A DNA stretch of 64,000 nucleotides from Rhodobacteraceae bacterium SB2 (GTDB lineage Bacteria > Pseudomonadota > Alphaproteobacteria > Rhodobacterales > Rhodobacteraceae): positions 248,001 to 312,000 of the forward strand of contig LGRT01000013.1 in assembly GCA_001642945.1 (NCBI GenBank), read 5' to 3'. The translations under genes were made by a program, and so were the position numbers. The notes under the pieces were generated by a model. It was not told the origin of the DNA and searched no databases. It worked only from the letters and a program-made list of their open reading frames with translations. Below are positions 27,973 through 36,794 of this stretch, piece by piece. Each line of letters starts with the position of its first letter. Positions within the stretch are counted from its first letter, which is position 1.

Positions 27973-29868
27973 ATGAAATTTTATAGCTCAGAGAAAAAGC
28001 AACGCCTCACCCTGTCACAGGCGATGGTGAAGTTTCTACAAGCGCAATACAGCGAATATGACGGGGTTGAGCACAGGTTTTTTCAAGGAATCTGGGGTAT
28101 TTTTGGGCATGGGAATGTTTCGGGCCTGAGCCAGGCCCTGGTCGAATATGGCGATGATCTTCCTTATCATCAACCCACTAATGAGCAATCAATGGTGCAT
28201 GCGGCAACCGGATTTGCGCGCACGATGCGGCGCAAGGCGACCATGGCTTGCACCACCTCGATTGGTCCAGGAGCCACCAATATGATTACTGGGGCGGCCA
28301 CGGCAACTATTTGCCGAATCCCGGTTCTGTTGCTGCCGTCGGATTATTATGCCACGCGGTTTCAAGGCAAAGTTTTGCAGGATATTGATCATCTTAGTTC
28401 GGATGATATGTCGGTGACGGATACGTTTCGCGTTGTGAGCCGTTTTTACGACCGCCTGACCCGCCCCGAACAGATTTTAACAGCAATGCCCGAAGCCATG
28501 CGGATTCTTACCAATCCATCAGAAACTGGGGCGGTTACGATTGCGTTGCCGCAAGATATTCAGGGCTATGCGTTTGATTATCCAGAAAGCTTTTTTGAAA
28601 AACGCGTCTGGCGCATGGAACGGCAGGTGCCACATCCGAACCGCATCGCTGAAACCATTGCCCTGCTGAAATCCGCAAAAAAGCCCTATATCATTGCGGG
28701 TGGTGGCATTCATTATTCCGAAGCTTGGCAAGAGTTAGAGGCTTTTGCAACACGGTTTGGCATTCCTGTCGGGGAAACCCATGCGGGGCGCGGCGCGCTG
28801 AAAAATGGTTCGCCTTTATTGATGGGGGGCACGGGCCATTTGGGCACGCCGGCCGCGGCAAGAATCGCTGAAGAAGCTGATTTGGTGATCTGTATTGGCA
28901 CGCGCTTGCACGATTTTGTTACCGGGTCTAATTCGGCGTTTCAAAACCCGGATGTTAAATTTGTTTCGATCAACGTGAATGGCCGGGATGCGTATAAATT
29001 GGGGGCTCTGCCTTTGGCATCGGATGCCAAGCTGGCGCTTGTAGCCCTAGCTGAGGCGGCGGCTGCAGCGGGTATCGGCGTGAATGAACCTTGGGTTGAA
29101 ACTGCCAACGCGGCGCGTTTGGCTTGGGATAAAACCAAACGGGAACAGGTTTTTATTCAACATAAAGGCGAAAAAATGAGTCAGGGCCAATTGATCGGGT
29201 TGATCTCTGATCAGATGCAAACGGGCGATACATTATTGGCCGCCGCTGGCACCGTGCCAGCTGATCTGACCAAATTATTCGATGTAAAAGATGGCAAGAA
29301 CCTGCATATTGAATTTGGCAATTCCTGCATGGGATATGATATCCCCGCAGCGATTGGAGTACGTTTAACCGGCACGGATGATGAAATCTTCGTTCTAATG
29401 GGCGATGGAAATTACCAAATGCACCCGATGGAGCTGGTTACCGCGATGCAAGAGCGCGCCAAGATCACTATTATTTTGAACGTGAATGACGGATATCAAT
29501 CCATACATGGCCATCAAAAGGCTTTGGTCGGGCAATCTTTGGGCAATGAATTCAAAATCCGTGATCGGATATCTGGCCTTCTTGATAAGGGCGAGTTTAT
29601 TCAGATCGATTATGTTAAAAATGCAGAAAGCGTCGGGGTAAAAGCCTGGCTTGCAGAAGACGAGTCTGCGTTCAAACAAGCGCTTTCAAATGCCCGCGAT
29701 GAAGCTGGCCCCTGTATGATCGTTGTGCCAACAGAACGCTATCGTTCTCCCCCTGGATCCGAAGTTTGGTGGGAGGTTGTTGGCGCTGAGGTTACCAATG
29801 ATCCTGACACCAAAGCGCTGGTCGATGCGCGCGAAGTTGGCCGTGCAAAGCAACGGTTTTACTATTAA
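27973..29868 (+). CDS. iolD: 3D-(3,5/4)-trihydroxycyclohexane-1,2-dione hydrolase (IolD)
   Basis: A 631-residue thiamine-diphosphate enzyme of myo-inositol breakdown; it opens the ring of trihydroxycyclohexanedione. Fingerprints: RFFQGIWGIFGHGNVSGL near residue 40, the conserved Glu in TNEQSMVHAATGFA, and the ThDP/Mg motif beginning MGDGNYQM and ending NVNDGYQSIHGHQ (about residues 475-513). The start at 27973 (MKFYSSEKKQRLT) agrees with family starts; AAAAAGGA lies upstream. No other iol gene (iolB, C, E, G) is next to it except the oxidoreductase, so the pathway is either scattered or the enzyme acts in another route. Confidence 0.92.
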   Translation: MKFYSSEKKQRLTLSQAMVKFLQAQYSEYDGVEHRFFQGIWGIFGHGNVSGLSQALVEYGDDLPYHQPTNEQSMVHAATGFARTMRRKATMACTTSIGPGATNMITGAATATICRIPVLLLPSDYYATRFQGKVLQDIDHLSSDDMSVTDTFRVVSRFYDRLTRPEQILTAMPEAMRILTNPSETGAVTIALPQDIQGYAFDYPESFFEKRVWRMERQVPHPNRIAETIALLKSAKKPYIIAGGGIHYSEAWQELEAFATRFGIPVGETHAGRGALKNGSPLLMGGTGHLGTPAAARIAEEADLVICIGTRLHDFVTGSNSAFQNPDVKFVSINVNGRDAYKLGALPLASDAKLALVALAEAAAAAGIGVNEPWVETANAARLAWDKTKREQVFIQHKGEKMSQGQLIGLISDQMQTGDTLLAAAGTVPADLTKLFDVKDGKNLHIEFGNSCMGYDIPAAIGVRLTGTDDEIFVLMGDGNYQMHPMELVTAMQERAKITIILNVNDGYQSIHGHQKALVGQSLGNEFKIRDRISGLLDKGEFIQIDYVKNAESVGVKAWLAEDESAFKQALSNARDEAGPCMIVVPTERYRSPPGSEVWWEVVGAEVTNDPDTKALVDAREVGRAKQRFYY

Positions 29869-30164
29869 GCGTGATCAGACGGCGGACAGGCGGCTCCAGC
29901 TGGGTTTGGCGTGCCTAACAGGGCATTTTGCCCGGGCGCATCTGCTGAGCAGCATGCTCTAGCTTGTAAGGAAACATATGACCGGCGTTTACTCTTGGCG
30001 TGAAAGCCGCGGTCAAGCGAGGGGGTTTTTTCAACAAAGCGAAGCAGCCCGATGCGTTGAAAGGTCTGGCGTCTTTCCCGGTTTTAATCGATCCAGCGCA
30101 GGATTTCTCGCCTCTCTGCGAGGGTCAAATCTTAGCCAAACGGGCCGCAGGCCTCTCGCCTGCT
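29869..30164. other. Intergenic region between iolD and the convergent aminotransferase gene
   Basis: 296 bases. A well-spaced TAAGGAAAC followed by ATG at 29978 opens an 85-codon frame (MTGVYSWRESRG...) that runs into the antisense of the aminotransferase gene. Its composition changes character after a few codons and a second frame from 30000 looks equally protein-like, so this may be a frameshifted remnant, not a gene. A GCAGGC/GCCTGC hairpin (30147-30163) immediately follows the aminotransferase stop codon on the other strand. Confidence 0.35.
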
Positions 30165-31343
30165 TTATGTCAAATTGTTTTTCAAAAATTGCATTGCGGC
30201 ATCGGTGCCACCGGATTGATGCGGCACGTCGCTAAGGGCAAGCCCCATTTCCACGCCGCCCAAAGTGCCAATCATCATCAGATCGTTGAAATCCCCCAAA
30301 TGGCCAATTCGAAACACTTTTCCAGCCAAGTGTGACAGGCCGTTGCCCAGTGACATATTGAAGTTTTTCAACACCGTACTGCGAAACGCATCCGCATTAT
30401 GTCCATCAGGCAATAAAACCGCCGTCAGCGTATTGGAAAAATCCAAAGGCTCTTGGCATAAAACTTCTAGGCCCCAAGCTTGCACCGCGATGCGGGTTGC
30501 CTGCGCGTGGCGCTTATGGCGGGCAAAAACGTTTTCCAACCCTTCTTCAAGTAGCATATCAATCGCTTCGGATAATCCGTAAAGCAGGTTCGTGGCCGGT
30601 GTATAGGGAAAAGCCCCAGAGGCATTTGCCGCGAGTTGATCCTCCCAATCCCAATAGGATCTGGGCAAATCAGCGGTTTTGGCCGCCTGTCTGGCTTTTT
30701 CCGACACGGCATTGAACGACAAGCCAGGCGGTAGCATCAGCCCTTTTTGAGAGCCGGCAACGGTGACATCAACGCCCCAGGCGTCATGGCAATAGTCAGA
30801 TGAGCCCAAAGAAGAAATTGTATCGACCATCAATAACGCATCATGTTGCGCGGCATCGATCGCGGAGCGGATGTCACTGATCCGCGACATCGCGCCGGTT
30901 GATGTTTCGTTATGTACCACGCAGACGGCTTTGATCTTGCCCTCTTTATCGGCCGCAAGCCGCGCTTCAATCGCTTGGGGATCGGCGCCGCGGCGCCAAT
31001 CGGTTTTTAGCAATTCGGTATGCACCCCCAAACGCGCTGCCAATTTGTACCAAAGGCTGGCAAAATGCCCGGTTTCGATCATTAAAACGGTATCGCCGGC
31101 GCTGAGTGTATTGACCAATGCCGCCTCCCAAGCCCCCGTTCCCGAGGCAGGATAGATGATCACATGCGCGTGGGTTTTAAAAACCTCTTGCAGACCGGAA
31201 AGGCATTTTTTGCCAAGCTCGGCAAATTCTGGGCCACGATGATCGATGGTGGGAAAATCCATCGCCCGTAAAATTCGATCCGGTACGTTTGAAGGCCCGG
31301 GTATCTGCAGAAAATGGCGGCCTGACGGTTTTGAGTGGGGCAT
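30165..31343 (-). CDS. Class V aminotransferase (serine/aspartate-glyoxylate type)
   Basis: A 392-residue PLP enzyme of the serine-glyoxylate aminotransferase group. The N-terminus FLQIPGPSNVPDRILRAMDFPTIDHRGPEF is diagnostic (cited in parts: PGPSNVP, DHRGPEF). The Schiff-base lysine is in VAGSQKGLMLPPGLSF (about residue 197), and the C-terminal FRIGHLGDFNDL binds substrate carboxylate. It could be SgaA (serine-glyoxylate, serine cycle) or BhcA (aspartate-glyoxylate, beta-hydroxyaspartate cycle); no bhcBCD genes are adjacent, so the choice is open. AAGGT precedes the ATG at 31343; a TTG at 31349 is less likely. Confidence 0.88.
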   Translation of the reverse strand: MPHSKPSGRHFLQIPGPSNVPDRILRAMDFPTIDHRGPEFAELGKKCLSGLQEVFKTHAHVIIYPASGTGAWEAALVNTLSAGDTVLMIETGHFASLWYKLAARLGVHTELLKTDWRRGADPQAIEARLAADKEGKIKAVCVVHNETSTGAMSRISDIRSAIDAAQHDALLMVDTISSLGSSDYCHDAWGVDVTVAGSQKGLMLPPGLSFNAVSEKARQAAKTADLPRSYWDWEDQLAANASGAFPYTPATNLLYGLSEAIDMLLEEGLENVFARHKRHAQATRIAVQAWGLEVLCQEPLDFSNTLTAVLLPDGHNADAFRSTVLKNFNMSLGNGLSHLAGKVFRIGHLGDFNDLMMIGTLGGVEMGLALSDVPHQSGGTDAAMQFLKNNLT

Positions 31344-31481
31344 ATGCAAGATACCTTTTTATCGCATTTTTATCACCGAATTATAGTCAAGCTCAGTTTG
31401 GAATAGCAAGCATTGTGATCCTTCTGTGACTGGTTATTATAGATTACAATGCCGCAGCATGAGCCATGAAGAAGATCGCAA

Positions 31482-34421
31482 ATGACCAAGGATATAACCC
31501 GTTTAAAGCGCTCGCTTGAGGGCGATGTCTTAGACAGTGCTTTTGATCGGGGGCGCTATGCAACGGATGCCTCGATTTATCAAATGATGCCCTTGGCTGT
31601 GATCACGCCCCGCTCTGCGCGCGATATCAAAACCACCATCGAATTTGCGCAAGCGCGCAAGCTGTCGATCTTGCCGCGCGGGGCTGGAACCTCGCAAAAT
31701 GGGCAAACCGTGAACAAGGCTTTGGTGTTGGATAACAGCGTTTATTTTAACCGTTTGTTGGATTTAGATGTTGCGAATATGCGCTGCAGTGTTGAGCCAG
31801 GAATGGTGCTGGATACGTTGAACCGGCTGCTCAAGCCGCATGGGCTTTGGTTTCCGGTGGATGTTTCAACCTCAAGCAGGGCCACGATTGGCGGTATGGT
31901 TGGTAATAATTCTGCCGGGGGCAGATCCATTCGCTATGGGATTATGCGCGATAATGTTGGGGCGATTGATGCGATCCTCAGCACAGGCCGGACGGCTCGG
32001 TTTGGGCTTTTAAACGAGGGCAGCGCCGGGCTTGAAAGCCTTTTGCCGGATTTATTAGCGCTTGGACAAGATAATAGCGGAGAAATAGAAGCACGTTTCC
32101 CCAAAGTGCTGCGGCGCGTTGGCGGGTATAATTTAGATGCGCTTTTGCCCGATACGCTGGCGAAACGCCCGGGTAGCACAGCGCAGGAAGATGATATCAA
32201 CCTGTCGCATTTATTGGTTGGCTCAGAAGGTACGCTGGCCTATTCCGCCGCGATCGAACTGAAATTATCCCCCTTGCCGGCGCCAAAAATTATGGCGCTA
32301 TGCCATTTTGCAAGCTTTTATGCCGCGATGGATGCGGCCCAGTATTTGGTTGCCTTAGATCCGATTACGGTGGAATTGATCGATCAAACGATGATCTCTT
32401 TGGCCCGCTCGATCCCGCTGTTTAAAAGCACCGTTGATGATTATATTCGAAACACTCCAGAAGCGGTGCTGGTGGTTGAGTTTGCCGAGGAGGACTGGGC
32501 TAACAACCTTGCAAAAATAGATCAATTGCAAGCGGTGATGGCACAGCTTTCTGACGCACAAGCCGGCAAGCCTCGCCAGAAAATTCGCGCAGAGGAGGCG
32601 GTGGTGGTGATTACCCCGCCCGATCAGCAAGCGCGAATTTCCGAAATGCGAAAATCTGGCTTAAATATCATGATGTCGATGAAATCTGAGGCCAAGCCGG
32701 TTTCTTTTGTGGAAGATTGCGCCGTGCCCTTGCAAGACTTGGCCGACTATACGCAAGGGTTGAAGGATATTTTTGAAAAATATGGCACCAGCGGCACTTG
32801 GTATGCGCATGCCTCTGTGGGCTGTCTGCACGTGAGGCCGGTGTTGAATATGAAATTATCTGCAGACGTGCAAAAGATGAAATCCATCGCCACCGAAGCG
32901 TTTGAACTGGTAAAAAAATATGGTGGATCGCATTCGGGTGAACATGGCGATGGCTTGTCGCGCTCTGAATTCAATCCGGTGATGTTTGGTCCGCAATTGA
33001 CGGCGGCGTTTCGCAAGCTGAAAGCGCTTTTTGATCCGGCGGGCGTTTTCAACCCCGGCAAAATCGTAGATGCGCCAGATATGGATACGCGGGCGCTGTT
33101 TCGCTTTGCACCAGGCTATCACGTTGCGGATTTTCCAACCCAGTTGAATTGGTCGGCTTGGCCGGGCGCGGCGGATGGGTTTCAAGGCGCGGTCGAAATG
33201 TGCAACAATAACGGCGCCTGCCGGAAACGCGACGGGGGAGTGATGTGCCCGTCTTTTCGCGTTACAGGCGCGGAAAAAGACAGCACCCGCGGGCGTGCCA
33301 ACAGCTTGCGGCTTGCAATGTCGGGGCAATTGGGCGCAAAGGCTCTGGCCTCACCGGAGATGGCCGACACGATGAAGCTGTGCGTCTCTTGCAAAGCTTG
33401 CAAGCATGAATGTCCAACCGGTGTTGACATGGCGGCGATGAAAATTGAAACCTCTGCGTTGTACCGCGCAGAAAATGGATTATCGCGGCGCGACCGGTTG
33501 ATTGCCTATTTGCCTGATTATGCCCCCATCGCAGCGGCACTGGCGCCGCTGTTTAACCTGCGCGATAAGCTTCCTGGATTGGCTTGGCTGAGCCAAATTT
33601 TAACGGGGTTTTCTGCCAACCGGCCCTTGCCTCTTTGGCAACGCAGGTGGTTTCAATCCACCGAGCTGGCGGTTACGCCTATCGGGGAGAGGCCGGTTCT
33701 TTTATTTGTCGATACGTTTAGTCGGTATTTTGAGCCTGAAAACCTGCGCAGCGCGCAGCGGGTTTTAACCGCAGCTGGATTCACCCCTTTTGCGCCGCTG
33801 CCAGATCAGCGCAGCAGAAAACCTTTATGTTGCGGGCGCACGCATCTGTCGGTTGGCAACGTGGCGCGGGCGCGTGATACCGCGCAGCGCCTTGTTGAAG
33901 CCTACGCCCCTTATGCCGCGGCGGGCATTCCGATTGTTGGGTTGGAGCCGTCCTGCCTGCTGGCTTTAAAGGATGAAATCCCCGCACTTTTAAACACGCA
34001 AGATGCACAACAAGTGGCCAAGATGGTTCTGACTTTTGAAGAATTATTACTCACCGAAAAAACCGTATTGCGTTTGAAGCCGTTGCAGGCAAAGGCGCTG
34101 CTGCACGGGCATTGCCATCAAAAAGCCTTTGGCGTGATGCGTCCCGTGCAAGAGGTGCTTGGCATGATTGAAGGGCTTGAGGTTGAAACGATCGAGACCA
34201 GTTGCTGCGGCATGGCCGGCGCTTTTGGTTATGGTGCTGAGACCTTCGATATCTCAATGCAAATGGCCGAGGCACGTTTGCTGCCTGCCATTCGCGGCGC
34301 GGATGCGCAAACATATGTGATTGCTGATGGCACATCCTGCCGCAGCCAAATCAAAGACGGTGCTGCGCGCGAAGCAGTGCATGTGGCCAGATTGCTCGAT
34401 CAGCAATTGACCAAAGATTAA
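31482..34421 (+). CDS. FAD-binding and 4Fe-4S oxidoreductase (D-lactate dehydrogenase/YdiJ type)
   Basis: A 979-residue fused flavin/iron-sulfur protein. The N-terminal PCMH FAD domain (about 35-270) has PRGAGTS and ATIGGMVGNNSAGGRSIRYG (two FAD loops). An FAD-oxidase C-terminal domain follows to about residue 530. Then come the Fe-S domain with CNNNGACRKR...GGVMCP and CVSCKACKHECPTG (about 565-650) and two CCG repeats with CCGRTHL, HGHCHQKAF and ETSCCGMAGAFGYG. Such enzymes oxidise D-2-hydroxy acids (lactate, hydroxyglutarate, glycolate) and feed the quinone pool. The stop codon overlaps the stop of the convergent exporter gene by four bases (TTAA). Confidence 0.9.
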   Translation: MTKDITRLKRSLEGDVLDSAFDRGRYATDASIYQMMPLAVITPRSARDIKTTIEFAQARKLSILPRGAGTSQNGQTVNKALVLDNSVYFNRLLDLDVANMRCSVEPGMVLDTLNRLLKPHGLWFPVDVSTSSRATIGGMVGNNSAGGRSIRYGIMRDNVGAIDAILSTGRTARFGLLNEGSAGLESLLPDLLALGQDNSGEIEARFPKVLRRVGGYNLDALLPDTLAKRPGSTAQEDDINLSHLLVGSEGTLAYSAAIELKLSPLPAPKIMALCHFASFYAAMDAAQYLVALDPITVELIDQTMISLARSIPLFKSTVDDYIRNTPEAVLVVEFAEEDWANNLAKIDQLQAVMAQLSDAQAGKPRQKIRAEEAVVVITPPDQQARISEMRKSGLNIMMSMKSEAKPVSFVEDCAVPLQDLADYTQGLKDIFEKYGTSGTWYAHASVGCLHVRPVLNMKLSADVQKMKSIATEAFELVKKYGGSHSGEHGDGLSRSEFNPVMFGPQLTAAFRKLKALFDPAGVFNPGKIVDAPDMDTRALFRFAPGYHVADFPTQLNWSAWPGAADGFQGAVEMCNNNGACRKRDGGVMCPSFRVTGAEKDSTRGRANSLRLAMSGQLGAKALASPEMADTMKLCVSCKACKHECPTGVDMAAMKIETSALYRAENGLSRRDRLIAYLPDYAPIAAALAPLFNLRDKLPGLAWLSQILTGFSANRPLPLWQRRWFQSTELAVTPIGERPVLLFVDTFSRYFEPENLRSAQRVLTAAGFTPFAPLPDQRSRKPLCCGRTHLSVGNVARARDTAQRLVEAYAPYAAAGIPIVGLEPSCLLALKDEIPALLNTQDAQQVAKMVLTFEELLLTEKTVLRLKPLQAKALLHGHCHQKAFGVMRPVQEVLGMIEGLEVETIETSCCGMAGAFGYGAETFDISMQMAEARLLPAIRGADAQTYVIADGTSCRSQIKDGAAREAVHVARLLDQQLTKD

Positions 34422-35188
34422 AAAATACCCACAGCAATTAGCCGCAGGCCGATTAGAAAAAAGGCGATTAACACGGCTTTTTGAAAATAAACCTGAGAAA
34501 TTTTACCCCGCAATATTTCTCCAATCCGAAAGCCGGCCATCACGAATAAAAGCCCCAAAAGCGATTGCTGGAGGATCGCGTTTGTCAGAACGCCGCCCAA
34601 ATAAAGCCCCAATGAGAGCGGTGCGGCCCCCACCAAGAAAACAAAACCGGTGGCGGCGATAAACCGTTCTTTTTCGAGCCCCCGCGCGATCATATAGGTG
34701 GCCACCGGCGGCGACCAAATTGAACTGAGCCCCCCCAATATTCCGGCGATCAATCCAACTCCGATTTGAATGGAATAGCTCGGGCCAAGGCGTAATTTCC
34801 ATCCTATCAATCCATTTAGCGCCACAATGACCATTGCCGCACCGATGGTGATTGTCAGTAAACCGGTGGGATAACGTGACAAGAAAAAAGAGGTGATAAA
34901 AATGCTGAGTAAGATCGTGAGCGCCATCGGCCAATAGGTTTTCATAGAATCAGCCCGATGCTGCGATTTTATAAATTGAGTAAAATTGGTGAATAGAATC
35001 GGGATAGCAAGCAGGGCAACCGCGTGGGTGGGGCTGAGCACCAGCGTTAAAAGCCCCATCGCAGCAGCCGGTAGGCCGATGCCCAAAAACCCTTTGACGA
35101 TGCCCGCAATGAACAATGTTGCAGATATTAAAAGCAGAATGCTGGGTGTCTGATTGGCAAATAAAGTGTTAAATAGGTGCTCTTGCAT
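34418..35188 (-). CDS. Sulfite exporter TauE/SafE family permease
   Basis: A 256-residue membrane protein with about eight hydrophobic helices. The duplicated TSUP motif is visible as IAGIVKGFLGIGLPAAAMGLL (about residues 22-42) and GLIAGILGGLSSIWSPPVATYMI (about 135-157, quoted in part). TauE/SafE proteins export sulfite, sulfoacetate or related anions. It is the last gene of the sauST-tct operon, the right place for an exporter of the sulfite released from sulfoacetate. The ATG at 35188 has GGAG six bases before it. Confidence 0.85.
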   Translation of the reverse strand: MQEHLFNTLFANQTPSILLLISATLFIAGIVKGFLGIGLPAAAMGLLTLVLSPTHAVALLAIPILFTNFTQFIKSQHRADSMKTYWPMALTILLSIFITSFFLSRYPTGLLTITIGAAMVIVALNGLIGWKLRLGPSYSIQIGVGLIAGILGGLSSIWSPPVATYMIARGLEKERFIAATGFVFLVGAAPLSLGLYLGGVLTNAILQQSLLGLLFVMAGFRIGEILRGKISQVYFQKAVLIAFFLIGLRLIAVGIF

Positions 35189-35252
35189 AAGCGGCTCCAA
35201 GAAATGTGTCAGCGCTCTCTTGCGAACGCAAAAACAGCGCTGGCTGCCTGCA

Positions 35253-36794
35253 TTATTCGGCGGGGTAAACCAATCCGAACAGCTTTAACCGCTGAACCTT
35301 GCCCGAGGGCCCTTTGGGTAAATCCTCCAGGATATGGATTGTATCTGGTGATTTGAATTTTCCAAGACGGGTTTGACAATGCGCCAGCAAGTCGGATGCG
35401 CTTGCTTGTACCTGTTCCTTCAGACGAATGCAGGCTTCGACCCGTTCGCCATAATTCTCGCAAGGAACCGCAAAGGCCGCAGCTTCTAAAACTGCCTCAT
35501 GTTCGAGCAGCGCCTCATCAATTTCGCGTGGCGCAATATTCTCACCGCCTTTGATGATTAATTCTTTGATGCGGCCCGATACAAACACATATCCATCTTG
35601 ATCCAGATATCCCAGATCGCCGGTTCTGAGCCAGCCATCGGATGAAATGGTTTTCGCGGTCTCCTCAGGTTGGTTCAAATAGCCTTGCATCACATTGGCG
35701 CCGCGCACCAGAATTTCACCCACCGTCCCAGCGGGTACGGCGGCAAGGGTGTCATCCCCAATCATAATTTCATTGCCAAACGCCGTGCCGGGAGAACCGA
35801 TTTTACGGATTGCGGGGGGCAGGGGATTTGTGGTGATTTGCGATCCGGTTTCGGTCAGCCCCATCGTTTCGATTATGGGGATATTGAAACGCTCTTCAAA
35901 GCGGCGATGAATTTCGGGGGAGAGCGGCGCAGAGGCTGAGCGCGCAAAGCGCAGATATGACAGATCTTTGGTGCTTTCGGGATGGTTCAAAATATAGGCA
36001 AATTGCGTAGGAACAGCGGAAAACCAGCTGCATTTATACGCAGCGATATGAGACCAAAAAGACGAGACCGAAAATTTATGCGGAAGTACCAACATGCTGC
36101 CAGAGACGGTTGTGCCCATCACCGTCACGCATAGGCCGTTAATGTGATAAATCGGCAGCACACATAAGGCCCTATCTTGTTTTGTGATGCCATGGCCGGT
36201 CGAAATAAAATGCCCTGCAGCCAGCAAATTATGATGGCTGAGCATCACCCCTTTAGGGTTTCCTGTGGTACCCGAAGTATACATCAGAACACCGATACTG
36301 TCTGCGTTGGGGTTATCGATCGGCGCGTTTGGCTTGGGGGTGGCAGGGCTATTTTCAAGCCATTGTGGCCCGTCATTTAGATCCAACGGGCAGGTATTTG
36401 CGGTGCTCTTGGCCTCTTGCATCGCCTCTTGGATTATATCCTGGCAGTCGCTTTGCACGAAGATCAGCGCGGCCTTTGAATGGGCCAATGTATATCCCAA
36501 TACCTTCGCACCCGCGACCAAGTTTAAAGGCAGCGCCACATATCCGCCGTAGACGATTCCCATAAATGTGAGGCAGGCACTGATACTATTGGGCGAAGCA
36601 ATGGCAATACTGCTGCCCTTTGGAAGCCCCATATTGGCGATATGCTGCGCGATATCGCGGATTTGTGCAGCGCCGTCTGCAAAGCTGACCTGGCGCCCGG
36701 TTTCTGGTGAGGCCAGCCAGATTCTATCGCCATGCTCGGCTGCGTTCGCGTCAATTTGCTGTTTCAGCGTTTTACTTTTCGGCAAGGGGCTCAT
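35253..36794 (-). CDS. sauT: Acyl-CoA synthetase, probable sulfoacetate-CoA ligase SauT
   Basis: A 513-residue class I adenylate-forming enzyme. The P-loop is MYTSGTTGNPKGVMLS (about residue 170-185), the A5 motif ETMGLTETGS, the hinge LRTGDLGYLDQDGYVFVSGR with the RIKELIIKGGENIAP segment, and the catalytic Lys in GPSGKVQR near the end. Position decides the guess of substrate: the next gene upstream is a SauS-like acylating dehydrogenase, overlapping as ATGA, as in the sauST pair of Cupriavidus necator, where SauT makes sulfoacetyl-CoA. Alone, the sequence would only be called an AMP-dependent synthetase. Confidence 0.8.
   Translation of the reverse strand: MSPLPKSKTLKQQIDANAAEHGDRIWLASPETGRQVSFADGAAQIRDIAQHIANMGLPKGSSIAIASPNSISACLTFMGIVYGGYVALPLNLVAGAKVLGYTLAHSKAALIFVQSDCQDIIQEAMQEAKSTANTCPLDLNDGPQWLENSPATPKPNAPIDNPNADSIGVLMYTSGTTGNPKGVMLSHHNLLAAGHFISTGHGITKQDRALCVLPIYHINGLCVTVMGTTVSGSMLVLPHKFSVSSFWSHIAAYKCSWFSAVPTQFAYILNHPESTKDLSYLRFARSASAPLSPEIHRRFEERFNIPIIETMGLTETGSQITTNPLPPAIRKIGSPGTAFGNEIMIGDDTLAAVPAGTVGEILVRGANVMQGYLNQPEETAKTISSDGWLRTGDLGYLDQDGYVFVSGRIKELIIKGGENIAPREIDEALLEHEAVLEAAAFAVPCENYGERVEACIRLKEQVQASASDLLAHCQTRLGKFKSPDTIHILEDLPKGPSGKVQRLKLFGLVYPAE

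Noticed and set aside
27973-29868. Idea that the ThDP enzyme is Xsc (sulfoacetaldehyde acetyltransferase), which would complete the sulfoacetate pathway
   Set aside because: The sequence has IolD-type fingerprints (WGIFGHGNVSGL, GDGNYQM, NVNDGYQSIHGHQ) and lacks the Xsc N-terminus; it also lies apart from the sau operon.
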